A stretch of DNA of 64,000 nt, taken from NCBI GenBank assembly GCA_022410635.1, contig JAJVDF010000194.1, positions 1,613,716 through 1,677,715 of the forward strand, read 5' to 3'. This document shows positions 9,801-22,330 of this stretch, one piece after another. The position numbers and the translations under genes are program-made. The notes beneath the pieces were generated by a model that was given only the letters and a program-made list of their open reading frames with translations, was not told where the DNA came from and ran no database searches. Within the stretch, counting starts at the first letter, position 1; each line of letters starts with the position of its first letter. Source of the DNA: Tretioscincus oriximinensis (lineage: Eukaryota > Chordata > Lepidosauria > Squamata > Gymnophthalmidae).

Positions 9801-12248
9801 GGTGTTCCCATTAAAAACATAGCCCACTTCAAACACTAAAAGGAATANCCTACTAGTAAAATTAAATTTTTATTGCAATCAGTGACACAGTGGCAGTTGG
9901 TTTTTCTTGTTAGTCTGATGCTGATTGACCAGCCACTGATAGTGTGGATTCATCCTTTCATTTGAGAGCTCAGAAGACAAAAAAAGTGAAGAAAAAAAGA
10001 AAATTAAGAATACAGAGATAGTAAAGGGCATGTTGCCTGATCTTTGAGCTTCTGAGTCTGCTGTATTGACTGAGCCTTTGGGGTACTTCTGCGTTTGCTT
10101 GGACCCAGAAATCCTACAAAGCTCATCTATCTGGATTTTATGCAAGTAAAAACTTGCAGAAAACCAGAATTTTTTTCTTTTTTAAAAGCTACTTGTGTTT
10201 GCTCTGCAAGTGCTCAGTTTGGCTTCCACTCCTTCCCTGTCCTATGTGGCTGCTGAAACAGGGCTGAAATGGGGCTGTGGAAGAGGGAGAACAGAGACGT
10301 GAATTCCCACTGGTACTTTCTGCATCATCCATTTTAGCAAGAGATTATCCCCCTTTTTCCTCTTATAAACATTTCAAAATAGAAGAAGTGAATCAGAGAT
10401 GGGATGGAAATATGAAGAGTCCCATATGCAGCCATCTCTTGGGTGCTTTTAAATCACTGCCTTTGCTATTTATGAGTGTAGCCTTAATAGAAGAAGCCTT
10501 ACAATACCGAGCTATTCCCTGATAACATTTTGATGTTTATATTCTGAAAGGCATCTATATATTCCTCACATATCACATCCAATTCTTCTTTTGGTTTACC
10601 ATGAGACCTGGATTTGTCAAATTACCCACAATCCACATAAAACCAAAATTTGAAACCTNCCTCCAACTGGTTTTATGTCTTGAACAATTTGGATTTCATA
10701 ACACAAACTAGGAAGTCAGAAAGAAGTCAGAATACACAGAGTGACAACTGTGAGAGATCTGTGTTTGCATCTCAAAATATTATTTGGCTGTAATGTCTAT
10801 ATTTGATAGATCTATGCACTATTTAGAGAAAATGTCTCAGCTGCCAGGTGTCCAGGTTTTTTACCTGGGGAATGGCTCTATATGTATTTATTATTTTATT
10901 CAAAAATGAAAAAAAATTAAAAAGGTACAAAAGCAAAATTATAATGTTTGTGGTTACACACATGCTATTCAACAGTCCTCAGGACTGAAAAGTCAGAAAA
11001 ACCTGTTTTTCTCTTTTTAAATCCTTTTCTTCAGGACTATTGAAAATTCCTTTGACACAAGAAAGAGTTTGTGTTCAATGTTTGATCTTCCAACATAGAT
11101 NGTATCCCAAACAATCATTTCTGGCTGACCTCCAGTTGTCTAAGGGGACTGGAAGGAGAAACACCTGTTTCTTCTGTGAGTGTGGAAATTCTGAATAAAA
11201 TAATCAGAGACCACCTTGTTTACGAGAGTCAACTGCTGGACTTTGGACTTCTGTGGGCTCCAGAACATAACCTGAGTAAGTGAAAATGTAGAAAAATCAC
11301 TTCCAAAAAACACACGCATCCCATAAGCAAAAAACATTAACCTTTCTGAACTTGACTTTCATAGTCTGGAATCTGGACATTAGTCCCCAGTGTGACTAGA
11401 ATACACTTTTTTTTTACACTTTTTCCTGGATCAGAGCTTTGTTCAGTGTAGACAGGGAATGATCAAGGGACTAGGGCTTCCTGCAGTTTAGTAACATATT
11501 TCAGAATAATACTAAATGCAGAAGGAGCCTGAATATGCCTCTGCAAAGGTCTAGTGGTTACTAGCCAATCCATTATATTGCTTTCTAGTGAGTAGAACAT
11601 TTTGCCAAGAATGGGACAACCATCTTTGATTTCTCTTATCATTCATCTAGATTAATCTTTGCCTNATTTATAGGCAGATTTATGGACACAAGAGTTATAA
11701 TTTATTTATTTAAAATCTCTTCTTTTACAGTGCTAAAGACAACAAAAAATAGTTTCTGGTAGGATGTGGTTGACCTAAAGCCACCTAAATAAGGATTTGA
11801 AATTTGGGCAGGTTCTGAATACTTTGAGCCATGCTATCTGTCTCCTCCGATCATAAAGTCCACTCACCACACTCTGGGGGCTGAATGATTCTTGTGTGCA
11901 AAGTGGTCTCCCAAATTGCCCCAAAGATTGGCTCATATCAAAAGTGCTTATTTTGCATCAGGAAAAGGGATGCACAAGTAATGTTTTTAGGATGAATATT
12001 TATGTATAAACTTAAATCTGAACAATCTCCAGCAACGCTTAGGATTTAAAACTCTTTTATTTGGGTATTCTACACGATAGGGCACTTTTGGGAATTCTTT
12101 TTAATGTTAATTATACATCTTGTTTTAATTGTTAGCCAACCTATGATCTTTGGGTATAGAGTAGAATAAACTTGCAAATTATAAATAAATAAATAAACAG
12201 TTGCACATAAACTGCTTATTTGTAGCACTTTCATTCCAGGANTCTAAT
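9801..12248. other. No recognised feature
   Basis: AT-rich intergenic-type sequence with poly(A)/poly(T) runs. Open frames (for example 10277-10522) lack recognisable protein character. Confidence 0.45.
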
Positions 12249-12274
12249 GGGATTGCCATGTTTGTGGCAATCCC
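12249..12274. other. Perfect 10-bp hairpin
   Basis: GGGATTGCCA (12249-12258) and TGGCAATCCC (12265-12274) are exact reverse complements around a 6-nt loop. No function can be assigned. Confidence 0.8.
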
Positions 12275-13663
12275 AATTTATCCTGATAATAAAGGAGCAA
12301 TAGAACATTTTGTCACTAGAACAATTGAGCATATCGTGCCACTATAAAGTACAAGCCTGTGTGGACACTCATGACGATAGACATCACACACGTGAGGAGC
12401 CTGAAAATGGCAATCTATACTTTCAGGCAATTGGGGAGGATATTGGCAGGATTTGGCACGATATTGTGGAGGATACTGTGGAGACAAGTGACAGATGGAG
12501 GGAGGTAAGCCTCTATGTTTGTCTCACAGTCCTTCATCTGCTGCCCAACTGGTCAGTAAGTGATAATCTGGACTAACTTTATTTCAATCACATTTTTGTA
12601 CTCCTTTGAATTGTTCTCTGGATGCAGCCTATATCTTTCTTCCACCAGTAGCTTCCGAGAAGGTCACTAATAAATATTATAACTCATTTTTCCTACCCTC
12701 TTTTCCTACTTCCAGCATATCCATTCTTACTGCAAATGACTGCTTATTCTTGAGCTGAATCCATTTCTCATCTCATCTCTTGTCTTCTTGCTCTATGTGA
12801 TACCTGACAGTTGAATTGACCCAGTAGGGTGCTACACAAGGGTAACTATCTCAAATATTNATTGAACTGCTCCTGTATTCTAGCCAGGATTCTTCAGGCA
12901 GGAGTCTGCTTGGTAATTCTATTTCAGCAAATATGTTTGTATATGGAAACACAAACAAAGACAAACAGACACATTAATGCAATGCATGGGTACAAAGGTT
13001 TGTTTTTCTTAAACTGAAAACTGTTTCAGCAATGTGATGTTCCAATTTTGTTTTTTGTGTTAAAGTAGGAAGGCAGACCTTCACTTTGATCTCTTTTTAA
13101 AGAAAATTGTGGTATTTTTNTGGACTTGGCATAAGCAAAATACTCGTCTCTCTTATACATGTAATTAATTACTAAGTGGATGAATGATGAGTTACTGCTG
13201 ATTTCTTACCCTGTAATGACTTGTAAATTTTAAAAACTAATTTCACTTTTACAAAATTAATTACATTCATTAAAAGTATTTACTAAGTGATGTCCTTTAT
13301 GAGGCATTTGTTAAATGTCATGTTTATTTTTTTCCCTATTAATCAATGAAGTAGATGAATCACTTTTAATAAATATAACACTCTTGTTACTTTGTTTCAA
13401 ATTTGAAAGGAAGAACAGATAGCTTTATATTCCCTCTGCTGAATGCTTATATAACAAATCTGAACTTTTGTTTAACAACTTACAGTATTGCTTCAAAAGA
13501 AATACTGAGTTCTTAAAAAATCACTATTAATACCAGTTTTCTATATTAACATGGCCATAGTCACAGCTGCATGCATTTAGGGGAAATCTGATTCCCACTC
13601 TGTGCATTTCCTTATCCTAACTCAGAGAACAGGCAGTGCAGACATTCAGAGAGAGCCTGCCTC
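12275..13663. other. No recognised feature
   Basis: AT-rich. The frame at 12310-12576 is open on both strands because of short GAGGATA-type internal repetition. I do not recognise a protein in it. Confidence 0.4.
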
Positions 13664-13874
13664 TAGGCTGACCAGATGACCCCTTCTTTTTTTTTTGGGG
13701 GGGGGGGTTGAAAACCCATTTTTGGGGTGCCTCCATTTTTTACTGAGGAAAAAAAATTCAAAAAAAATTCAAAAAACCCTCCTTTTTTTGAAACAAAATT
13801 CCTCAGAAACAACTGGGAGGTATCCCAAAACCGGGTTTTCAACCCCCCCAAAAATGGGTCCTCTGGTTAGCCTA
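13664..13874. mobile_element. Palindromic MITE with TA target, copy 1
   Basis: The 207-bp element (13666-13872) is bracketed by TA. It begins GGCTGACCAGATGACCCC and ends GGGTCCTCTGGTTAGCC. Almost the whole length folds on itself: GTTGAAAACCC/GGGTTTTCAAC, GGGGTGCCTCC/GGGAGGTATCC and CTGAGGAA/TTCCTCAG, around an A/T-rich centre. The architecture matches 17208-17404 and 43648-43841. TA targets and terminal inversion suggest a Tc1/mariner-related MITE, by inference only. Frames through it are artefacts of the palindrome. Confidence 0.85.
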
Positions 13875-14882
13875 CGTCTCAACATGTTGCCCTCTTGCCC
13901 AATGATGGAAGTGGAGGGATGGGCTNTGGATGTCTGGAACCAGAATACTAGTCTGCAATACCCGCCTATGTATAAGGTCTGTGTCAAGGACAGAGGAATT
14001 GCCAATGCAGATTGCCCCTTCTACCAATTGATGGGAGCAGTCTGAGCATAAGTGTGGAAAGGACCTCAGAAAATTACAGAACAAACAGGAATTGATTTAT
14101 TCCATGTGTAATGTCTCCCTTGAATCTATTTTAAGGATTCATACAAAATTTATGTGACTACAATATGTAAGAGATTTGACAGTCAAGTTGAAAGACCCCA
14201 GTATACCTCTGGATATCTGTTAACTGAAGTACCATCTACTGTCCTACCTGTTAGCCTGTTTACTTATTTTTAGTTACTGCTCCTTTCTTTTATGAGAACT
14301 ACTTTAAAAAGGTCCACAGCTACCATTTGCTTCAATTCACAGCTAAAGTGTTTATTTTGGCACTGAAGAAATCTGTTCTGTTTCATTCTCTGTGATGTCA
14401 TAGTTAGTTCATGTGCTAGATTCTAGTTGGGAAATAAACATTCCATTCTTACTATTTCTTAGACGTCTCAACAGATATTATTTGAATGTATATGATAAAT
14501 AACAAATAAGTTTCTTGTCTTTTCTGTGCTGATAATGAACCTCCCTTTTCACCTGTCATCCCTCCTGGTCTGTCTTCTCTTTTGGGAGTCACAGAAATGT
14601 TGATCATCTCTCCCCCTCCCCCATGTATATATAGCATATACATTCACACGCACATTATTTTTGCCATAGAGCTGGTACAAATTTATTTTGTATTTTATTT
14701 TACTTAAAACTGATCTATAATCACNAATATGAATGAAACCAATATTTATATCAATATGACTCCCTCCACATGATGTATTAAAAAGTGCAATGGTNTTAAA
14801 AGCTGGAATCACCCAGTCATGGGTCCATGCGTACTTTCATGATAACCAACACACATACCTGTAAATCCATGTGGAATCAGTG
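13875..14882. other. No recognised feature
   Basis: No coding or repeat signal identified. Confidence 0.4.
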
Positions 14883-15000
14883 AGGCAACTAACCAGGAAG
14901 TAAATACTGAGCATGCTCAACCAGCTATTCTGTGCTGGCATGCAAGACTACTAACTAGGGAGCAAATACTCAGCATGCTCAACCAGTGGTTCTTCTTGGC
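14883..15000 (+). repeat. Imperfect 62-bp tandem duplication
   Basis: CTAAC-AGG-AG-AAATACT-AGCATGCTCAACCAG occurs twice, with GCATGCTCAA at 14911 and again at 14973. Two diverged units are visible and there is no third. Confidence 0.7.
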
Positions 15001-15257
15001 GTAATCCCGTTACACAGGAATGATTCTCGTATCCGCAGCTGCAAGCGTGACAATTTTGCAAAACATCNGNTAAAGAATATTGTGGGGCAAAGAATCCTTT
15101 CGCCAGGTGCACGGCAAAAACTCAGGTAACACAAGAGGCACATCATGATCTTACTACCATCACAGTAGAAAAACCTCATGTGCCTGCAGCCTGTGTGAGT
15201 TGTCAACCTGACATTAGCCCCATCACAAAAAAAGAATGACCCATTCTGCTAATTTAC
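15001..15257. other. No recognised feature
   Basis: Slightly more GC-rich than its surroundings. No recognised element. Confidence 0.35.
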
Positions 15258-15465
15258 ATATATCATTTGATTTTAGAGAAACAGCCATGNTAGTCCTGTA
15301 GAAAGTCCAGCAAAGGGACTAGTAGTACTTTGAGACTAACAGGAGAAAAGTAGGTGGCATAGAAATGTCTACTTCTTCAGATGCTGAGGGACTAATGTCA
15401 AGGCTACCTACTTTTCTCCTGTTAGTCTCTAATTGCTACTAGCCCCTTTGCTGGATATATCATTT
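15258..15465 (+). mobile_element. Palindromic retroposon (family P), copy 1, with 11-bp target duplication
   Basis: Perfect 11-bp direct repeats ATATATCATTT lie at 15258-15268 and 15455-15465. Inside is a head (TTTTAGAGAAACAGCCATG...TAGTCCTGTAGAAAGT), then an arm from CCAGCAAAGGGACTAGTAG through GAGACTAACAGGAGAAAAG to CTACTTCTTCAGATGC, then an inverted arm running back to CCCCTTTGCTGG. The outer parts of the arms pair well and the centre has diverged. Architecture and end points match 36698-36940. No coding capacity. Confidence 0.85.
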
Positions 15466-17205
15466 AAGTGATCTTACACTGCTTCTTTAAGGTTCTGTGC
15501 CATGCTTGTCACTTAAGAAGCCATTTATTTCTGTTCAGGTGTCTTGGAGTTCACATCCANAATGCTTCTATGAATGCTAGATAAGAATGGCATCTGGACA
15601 GCAAGTCTCCTAGACTCCTTTCTGGAACAAAATAAGGCCTAAAAAAGTTTGAACCTTATCTAGAAGTCACTTTTGTTGTTTGTCACTGAATCTCATGGTA
15701 AAAAAAAGGTATCAGAAGATAGATTTTTATCTTGTGACCAAAGTGGAATTGATTTTTCTGCCAAATATTATTCTGTTTAATGAAAACTTCATTGGAATGT
15801 ACTGAATAGAATACTATTTTTAACCAGTTAAATAATTTTAGATCTGTTATGATACTATAACATCTATTTCCTGTTCTTCTGTTGATGATTTTATTGAGTA
15901 GAGCATCTGTCCTCCAACCATGACACTCGCTGCAAGTGCTCTCTGGGATTCCTAAGAGAAAGAGCTCTGATGGGTTGTGAGCAACATAGTCGCTACAACC
16001 TGCCTTGCAGCTTTAAGCTAGNATGGCTGAGGTCGCCTGCAACCTGCTTTTTTCCTGAAAGTGGCCTGCACAGACGAGGCTGTGCATTTGCTGACAGCGG
16101 CAATCCACCAATCGGCGCTGTGCCCGGCAAAGCAGGGCAGGCAGAGGGAAGACTGCTCTTGGACGTGAAAGAGACGGAGCTTCCTTCCTCCCGTCCACCT
16201 ATCATTGCCATCACACCATACAGGCAGACATGTGCTTAAAGTCCAAAATAACCAGTAAGACCACTTTTTAGCCCCTTGTGTAGATGCAGCCAAAGTCCCT
16301 GAATGTCTATTACAACCCTTCCCAGCCTTCAAGACTACATCTGGGGACTGAAAGTTCCCCTGTTGTGATCTTGACAATTTTGGAATCATAGGTAGCTTGT
16401 ATGCAGCATGCTGCTGTTGGTGATGCCAGTCTCAGTAAGTTATCTGGATACAATGCAGCCATGGATATTACCATAATACTACTCTTAATTCATATGATAA
16501 AGAGATCTGTGCATATAGAAGTCTTCCCTATCCCCATATTGATCTTATTCAACAGCAAGTTAAAAAAAAGTTATAAGTCAATAATTGTTTTTGAAACAAA
16601 AAAATTCCCCCAAACAATTAGCAGATCTTGGTATGGCCTGTAAGCCACAAATATATTACAAATATATATAGCTTCCATGAGGAAAAGTATATGAGATCTG
16701 AACATATTGGCAAAAAGAAGAAACTTATGCTTATTCCTCTGTGTATGAATTTTTACTGATAATCCCNTCTTACCTATGGGGGTAGAAATCAATCACAATA
16801 AACAAGAGTAATTTCTGTCATTCTTTTTCGATTTAGCTGAAAGGCAGCATCACACAGAGGTGCAGCTGTAGAGTTCAAACTTATGCCTCTTCCTGTTGGG
16901 ATCCCAACGAAGCAGAACATTAATCTGTATAGCAAACAAATGACTACTATTTACATAATTACATTTAGCCCCAACTTATAACATATTCATAAGCACAATA
17001 GGGAAAGGAAGAAGAATGATGCCTCCAAATATGTAAATGATCAAAATATCAACTTTGAATAAGAAGAAAGAAGTTATTGTAATTCAGTTTCATCCACATC
17101 TGAAACATGTTTTGGTGGCTACCAAATGGAAGTCAAGGTTAACATTGTCCTCATTTCTATTCTTAGATTCTTTGAGATAGGTAAAGGGAAGACATCCCCA
17201 TCCAT
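15466..17205. other. No gene; GC-richer patch near 16.0-16.3 kb
   Basis: About 15990-16300 is more GC-rich and has overlapping minus-strand open frames. The plus strand ends TGTAGATGCAGCC, a common MITE-like terminus, but I could not find the matching opposite end. The rest is AT-rich. Confidence 0.35.
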
Positions 17206-17406
17206 TAGACTGACCAGATGACCCCTTTTGGTGGGTGTTGGAAACCTAGTTTGGGGGTGTCTCCCAGTTATTGCTGAGGAAAAACATTTTCAAAAAAAGA
17301 TTTTTTTAAAAAAAAATGAGTTTTTTTTCCTCAGCAAAACTCAGGATACACCCCAAAACTGGGTTTTCAAACACCCCCCAAAAAAGGGGGTCATTTGGTC
17401 AGCCTA
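17206..17406. mobile_element. Palindromic MITE with TA target, copy 2
   Basis: TA-flanked 197-bp element (17208-17404). It runs from GACTGACCAGATGACCCC to GGGGTCATTTGGTCAGCC, with nested pairs GAAACC.AG/CTGGGTTTTC and TGCTGAGGAAAA/TTTTCCTCAGCA around a poly(A/T) centre. Same family as 13664 and 43646. Confidence 0.88.
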
Positions 17407-18382
17407 CCTCCATAGCATCCTCATCATCTCCATTTTAAAATAATAAGGAACCATTTTTCACAGTGTTTGTGTACAGATAGAAAATAAAACAATTGTGAAG
17501 AACATGACTGCTACCTATCAAAATAGAGACAGGATGACAGCATGCATCTTCTTGCTGCTCCTTGGTGTTAGTGGAATCTCTGATGTAGTTTTGTTATTTC
17601 TCTTTTACTTTCACTTTCCAGTTTTCAAACAGCTTGTTGTCATCTACTTGTTTGTGCAAAAGGTTCTGAGAACAAATAATTCTTTTTTCAGAAAGAAGAT
17701 TATGATTTGGTCATAGTTGTACTATAATGTCAGAGACTAACTCTATAGGGTGTAAAAATAAAAATGAAAAGCTTATTTGAGACAACCTAGTGATGAGTGT
17801 ATCCACATGCTAATTTTCACTAACCTACAGTGACATTGAGATGTCTTCCACATGTAATTACAGCAACACATGTAATTAAGTCAGCAACCTTAGCTCTCTA
17901 AAAAAAGCCTTCACTTTGGATTTTTTTTCAAAGTACTTGTGATATAATAACAAAGGAAGGCTCTGTAAGTTCATACCCTCTTGCTTTCAGGACATATTGG
18001 AAACAGTGAGCACAGGTCCCCACCCCTCCCTTAAAAGCCTCACTAGTAGGGGTGGGGAACAGAAAGTTGGAGAAGAGATGACTGGATTTTTAAAAAAATA
18101 TATTTTCTTTTTTTTTTTGACACAAGGAAGGGGGAGAAGGGGGGGGGTAGACCACATCCAATGACAGGAGAGAAATGTGGAGGTTTCACTCTCAAAGCTT
18201 CCTGGGATTTGTAGTGAAATGAAAAAAGACTTTCTTTCCCTTTTCCTGCAGATCCAGGGGGAAGAAAAAGACATCTGGACTCACAACTGTATGCAAGGCT
18301 TTATTCCAAGAGAATGAGAAATAGCAGAGAAACAGGGAGACATGTGGATGGACCCTCAGAAATTATTAGAGGTGTAATGGTT
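17407..18382. other. No recognised feature
   Basis: Mixed AT-rich sequence with purine-rich G runs near 18130-18150. No gene recognised. Confidence 0.4.
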
Positions 18383-18681
18383 TAGAAGAAGAAGAAGAAC
18401 TTGGTTCTTATACCCCGCCTTTCTAANCTTTTCAAAGGGACTCAAAGCGGCTTACAAGGATATTTTGCCCAAATGCTGACATTTTATCTTCCCCACCAGA
18501 CTATGGTGGTTCAGTTGCAGTCAGTTGCAACTTCTTGCAATTCTTGCTTTCGAAATAGCTGGGTTGGCTAGAGTTACAGGCTAGTGGAAGGTGGTCACCC
18601 CTTCCCACATCCCACAGTGCTTCGAAACCCAATCTCCCAGACGAGAGACGAATTCCTAAGCGATTGAGCCATTCGTGCCTA
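18383..18681 (-). mobile_element. tRNA-derived SINE with LINE-like tail
   Basis: On the minus strand the head GGCACGAATGGCTCAATCGC is followed by CTTAGGA and a B-box-like GGGTTTCGAAGCAC, typical of a pol III tRNA-like promoter. The body follows, then the tail TAAGCCGCTTTGAGTCCC...GGCGGGGTATAAGAACC and (TTC)n (18383-18399 on the plus strand). Such CCGCTTTGAG...ATATAAGAACC tails are common on squamate SINEs. No clear target duplication. Confidence 0.75.
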
Positions 18682-19254
18682 CAATTTTTATATATACCAT
18701 TCCCAAGGCAATTCTGAGCCATTATTTTTGTTACATATGTACCTGAATAGACTTTGTAAGANTTTCATTGTGCTCTTAGATTACTAGACTAACAGAAGAG
18801 ACAGCGTAAACCATCTTAAGGACACGTGATGATAAGGTTCGCCAAAGGATAATGTTGGTAAACATTTGGTTCTATAAAGTTTAACAAGGGTGGGTGTTGA
18901 AGCTCTTTAGGCCATGTGAGCTTTTTTAGAAAGCTCTGCTTCTATTTGTCTTTCATGTGTGAATGGCCCGAACAACTCAAGTTGGTAGTTTCAATGTTAG
19001 CTGTTGCTGTAGGTCTCTAGCAGCCTAGCCTATGTAGGCTGGGTTATTTGATTTGGGATTACCCATGCCTGTAATCTAATTGAAAAAAAGAAGGGAAAAG
19101 GGAAAAAAAACTTCAGAAATTGATCACAAGTCTGCTACATTAGGAATGCAAACAATAATCTAAGTTCCAATCAGACGTCAGGTTCTTGATATAAAATCCA
19201 TCAAATGTTTTATAAGAAATAGTAAAATGAAAGGGGAGCTGCAATTATCTATAT
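18682..19254. other. No recognised feature
   Basis: AT-rich and without recognised repeats. Confidence 0.4.
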
Positions 19255-19952
19255 GTAGGAGTGCCTACTTGCAGTTACGTCTAGTTCGCCATTTCAGCCA
19301 CTTCTGAATGGGGATGGTTTAGCCATAGTAATCCCCTCTGTGGTAACTTCCAGTTTGGACTATTGCGCTCTTTATGAGGCTGCCCTTGAAAACAGTTCAG
19401 AAGCAGCAATTGGTGCAGAATGCAGCAGCTAGACTGCTGACCGGACACACATCATGCCGGTCTTGAAAGAGCTAAGAGCTGCACTGGCTGCCAATGCGCT
19501 ACCGAGCCCAATTCAAGGTGCTGATTTTAATTTATAAGCCCCCCCCCCCCCTAAATAACTTGGGCCCAAAATATCTAAAAGAACGTCTTCTCCCATATCA
19601 ACCTGCCCGTGCCTTAAGGTCTGCAGGGGAGGCCCTCCTGGTTGTACCAGCCCTTTCAACAGCTAATGGAGTGGGACCCCAGGTTAGGGCCTTCTTGGTG
19701 GTTATCCCCAGTCTTTGGAACAGTCTCCCCCTCAAGGTGCGTCTGTCATCATGATTGTATGGTTTTAGAAGATCTTGAAGACGCACCTCTTTCACCTGGC
19801 CTTTGGCTGAAGAGAATGTTCATTTTTGTCCCCACTTTTAGATATTGTTTTTATACTGTTTTTAATTTGTTAATTTTGTGTTGGTATTTTACTGTTTGCC
19901 GCCCTGAGACCTTCGGGTATGGAGTGGGGTATAAATATAAATAAATAAATAA
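19255..19952 (+). mobile_element. L2-clade LINE, 3' part of ORF2 plus tail
   Basis: Pieces of the RT C-terminal region can be read in alternating frames. SSLDYCALYEAAL-like is the conserved DYCNALY block. NAAARLLTG-like and VLKEL.AALA..RYRAQFKVL form the LHWLPV..R..FK block. LGPKYLKERLLPYQPARALR and LWNSLPLKVRLSS then continue at 19560-19754. A C homopolymer at about 19541-19551 disrupts the frame. The 3' UTR ends CCGCCCTGAGACCTTCGGGTATGG and a (TAAA)n tail at 19930-19952. It is a 5'-truncated, frameshifted relic. A second copy lies on the minus strand at 35244-35690. Confidence 0.88.
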
Positions 19953-21169
19953 TATGCTAAAAATAACCAGAATTTCAAAAGCTGCCTGTTTGAACAGCTA
20001 TAGAGTCCAATAAATAAATTCTTACTTGAAATTCACCCTTACACAGATAATCTGGGGATATTTATTCTGCCCCTTCTTAAGTCATGTTTACTTGATCATT
20101 TCTTGGGCAGCGTTAGACTGTAATGTGTTTTGTAGATTCTCATGCAAACAAATCAATACTCATTTCAGCCTGGACTTTCTTGCAGTGGAAGAAATAAGAA
20201 ATTTTATTATTCAGGCATCTTGACAATAAAGAAAATGGATTTTTTTAGCAAAACCCAGAGTCAGATTTTCAAAACTCTTTTCTCCTTTGGGCCATTTACA
20301 GTAGGCCCCAATCGCACATATTGGTCTAGGATTTTATTGAAGGAACCACATTTTAGTGCACAATTGAATATACTATTGGTTTGTCCAGTATTTCCTTCAC
20401 CTTACCGGCTGCTGCAAGTGGACTGAAAGATATAGACTTATATGCCACTAGGGCGTTACGTATTTATTTTGTTACTTTGAGAAAGATGTTGCTGAGCTTA
20501 CAACTTCTGTTTTATGGAGTGGAGAATCTTTACATTAGAAAGATATATCTTGGCCACCTGTCATGGCAAAATAGAATTTGTTTAAAATCATGTATGCATG
20601 TGGAAAATAAATTAAAAACAATTTCCTTTGGGAGAAAAAGAAAATTGGAAATCAGGAAAATTAAATGAAAGTTTTCGTTTGTGAACCAACAAGGTAATTT
20701 ACAAGGTAACTAATAAAACAGTTTGTATTTCCATACACATGGGAAATAGGGTGAGCTTCGTTGCTGGATTTTCTAAGTTGCTGTTTAAACTGATAGTGGG
20801 AATGCCAGAGAAATGTTTGGCATTTCAGCATTATACTGAAAGAAGCACACAATCTGAAAACAACCCTAGAGCACCCTTTGTGTGAACTACAGCCTCTCCA
20901 AAGGAAAGTATTTTTTATCATTTTTATAAAAAAAAACAAAATATGCCTCCATTTATTTCATCTCATTCAGTGAAATATCAGGTGGCAGAATATTGAAAAC
21001 AGTTCAGGCATCCACTCCAGTAACTTGAACAGATCCAGGTATTTTCCTTCAGGGTTTTCCCCTGTGCATGTGCAGTCAATATTTACATCTGAAGAAAAGC
21101 AAAAGAAAACCTCGAAGCAAGCACCAGAATGTAATATTGCTATTTTAGGGGGAAAGAATACTCCCCCTC
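19953..21169. other. No recognised feature
   Basis: AT-rich, with several open frames (20026-20668) that I do not recognise as protein. It could contain decayed LINE sequence linked to 21170, but I cannot show it. Confidence 0.35.
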
Positions 21170-21640
21170 AAAAGTCGGGATATTTTGGAACTTGCCTAAT
21201 TCATAAATACACCTACAGAGGAAGAAAACTCTACACAGCCTTCATTGATTTATCTGCATCTTTTCAGAAACATTTTATGAAAAAAAAATCTTCTACTATG
21301 GATCCCAGAGTATTAGCCCTAATCAAAAAATTATATTCAGATATTTTTCTGAAAGTGCATTTAGCTACTAGCGGAGCTCTCTCACAGGCAATTAACTCAG
21401 GGCAGGGTACCAATAATTAAATTAATAAATATTACTACAAAAACCTTGGGACAATAAATAAGTGCTTGGTGCTAAAATGGAATCGAGTTATGGGGAGCTT
21501 CAAATTTGCAGAAACTCAAAGCCTTCTGTCTAAAATATTTTCGTTCTTTCTATAAGTTCCACCCGATCAGCAACTGTCAAGGCAAAATTAGGGGTGTTAC
21601 CAATATTCATATTTCAAAACTATGTTGAGATTGTCATGGA
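21170..21640 (+). mobile_element. Non-LTR retrotransposon RT fragment, clade unassigned
   Basis: The frame at 21200-21420 reads KLYTAFIDLSASF (the RT AFIDL.AAFD block, with the D changed), then MDPRVLALIKKLYSD and LSQAINSGQGTNN, where QG..N replaces the usual G.RQGC. After a gap, another frame near 21480-21580 gives IELWGASNLQKLKAFCLKYF and SFYKFHPIS, resembling the post-RT domain of the same type of LINE. The part carrying the YADD active site is missing. It is a deleted relic, possibly the same family as the pieces at 23431-23781. Confidence 0.7.
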
Positions 21641-22134
21641 AAATCAAGATAACTCTGGACTTAAACCTGACAAAACACAGCCTAAGATGTATATTTCTCT
21701 TCATGTTTTTACATACAGTAGCATCATGTGAGACCTTATCAATGTAAATGTTTATCGTTTTTTATCCCTGATATAATATCTTTCAGATCTTGAGCTATTA
21801 TAAGGAGAAACTTTACCACATAAAACAATAATTTTGAACTTCATCAAAGGAATTAAGAATATGAAACTGTAATTTTTTTATGTGCCACAATCCTAGTTTG
21901 GAGTGAAATTACAAAATGCTATGATTTGGAACGGATAAAAGGGAGATACCCACATTCTATTTCCAGCACTTTGGAGGAGAATTTTCCTTCTTCGGACCCA
22001 TGGATCCACACATGTCCAGCCTCCCATGCTCTTTAAAAGTCTTTTTTGCACAGTATTTAGCCAGCGCATATCCTCCAGTATAAACAGTCTCCATTTTAAA
22101 GTGGTAAAGAAAAATCTCTCTGGGTTTATGGAAA
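21641..22134. other. No recognised feature
   Basis: AT-rich. Possibly more decayed LINE sequence. Confidence 0.3.
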
Positions 22135-22330
22135 TTGAATAGTTGAAAAGATTTCATTGGCTCTTGTCTGCCCGGAGACTGTCTGTGAACAGAGAATTCT
22201 GGGNATTGTGGTCAGGGATGCACAGCAGTGCCTTCTGGAACATCTCTTTCGAACGAGAAAGCAGCCAATGATGGGGACTAACAGTCAACGCGTTTGTTTT
22301 TTAAGTGTTCACAGCCAAAGTGGACATGCA
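22135..22330 (+). repeat. Dispersed repeat family C, copy 2 (diverged)
   Basis: TTCATTGGCTCTTG is identical to a block at about 46268. It is followed by GAGAATTCTGGG-ATTGTGG and CAGCAGTGCCTTCTGGAAC, in the same order as in the copies at 9480 and 46190. More diverged at its 3' end. Confidence 0.4.

Noticed and set aside
12310..12576. 88-codon frame ending near an AGGTAAG splice-donor-like site
   Set aside because: No matching acceptor and no recognisable protein, and the opposite strand is equally open because of internal repetition.
13663..14045. Overlapping open frames on both strands
   Set aside because: Produced by the palindromic MITE and its low-complexity runs.
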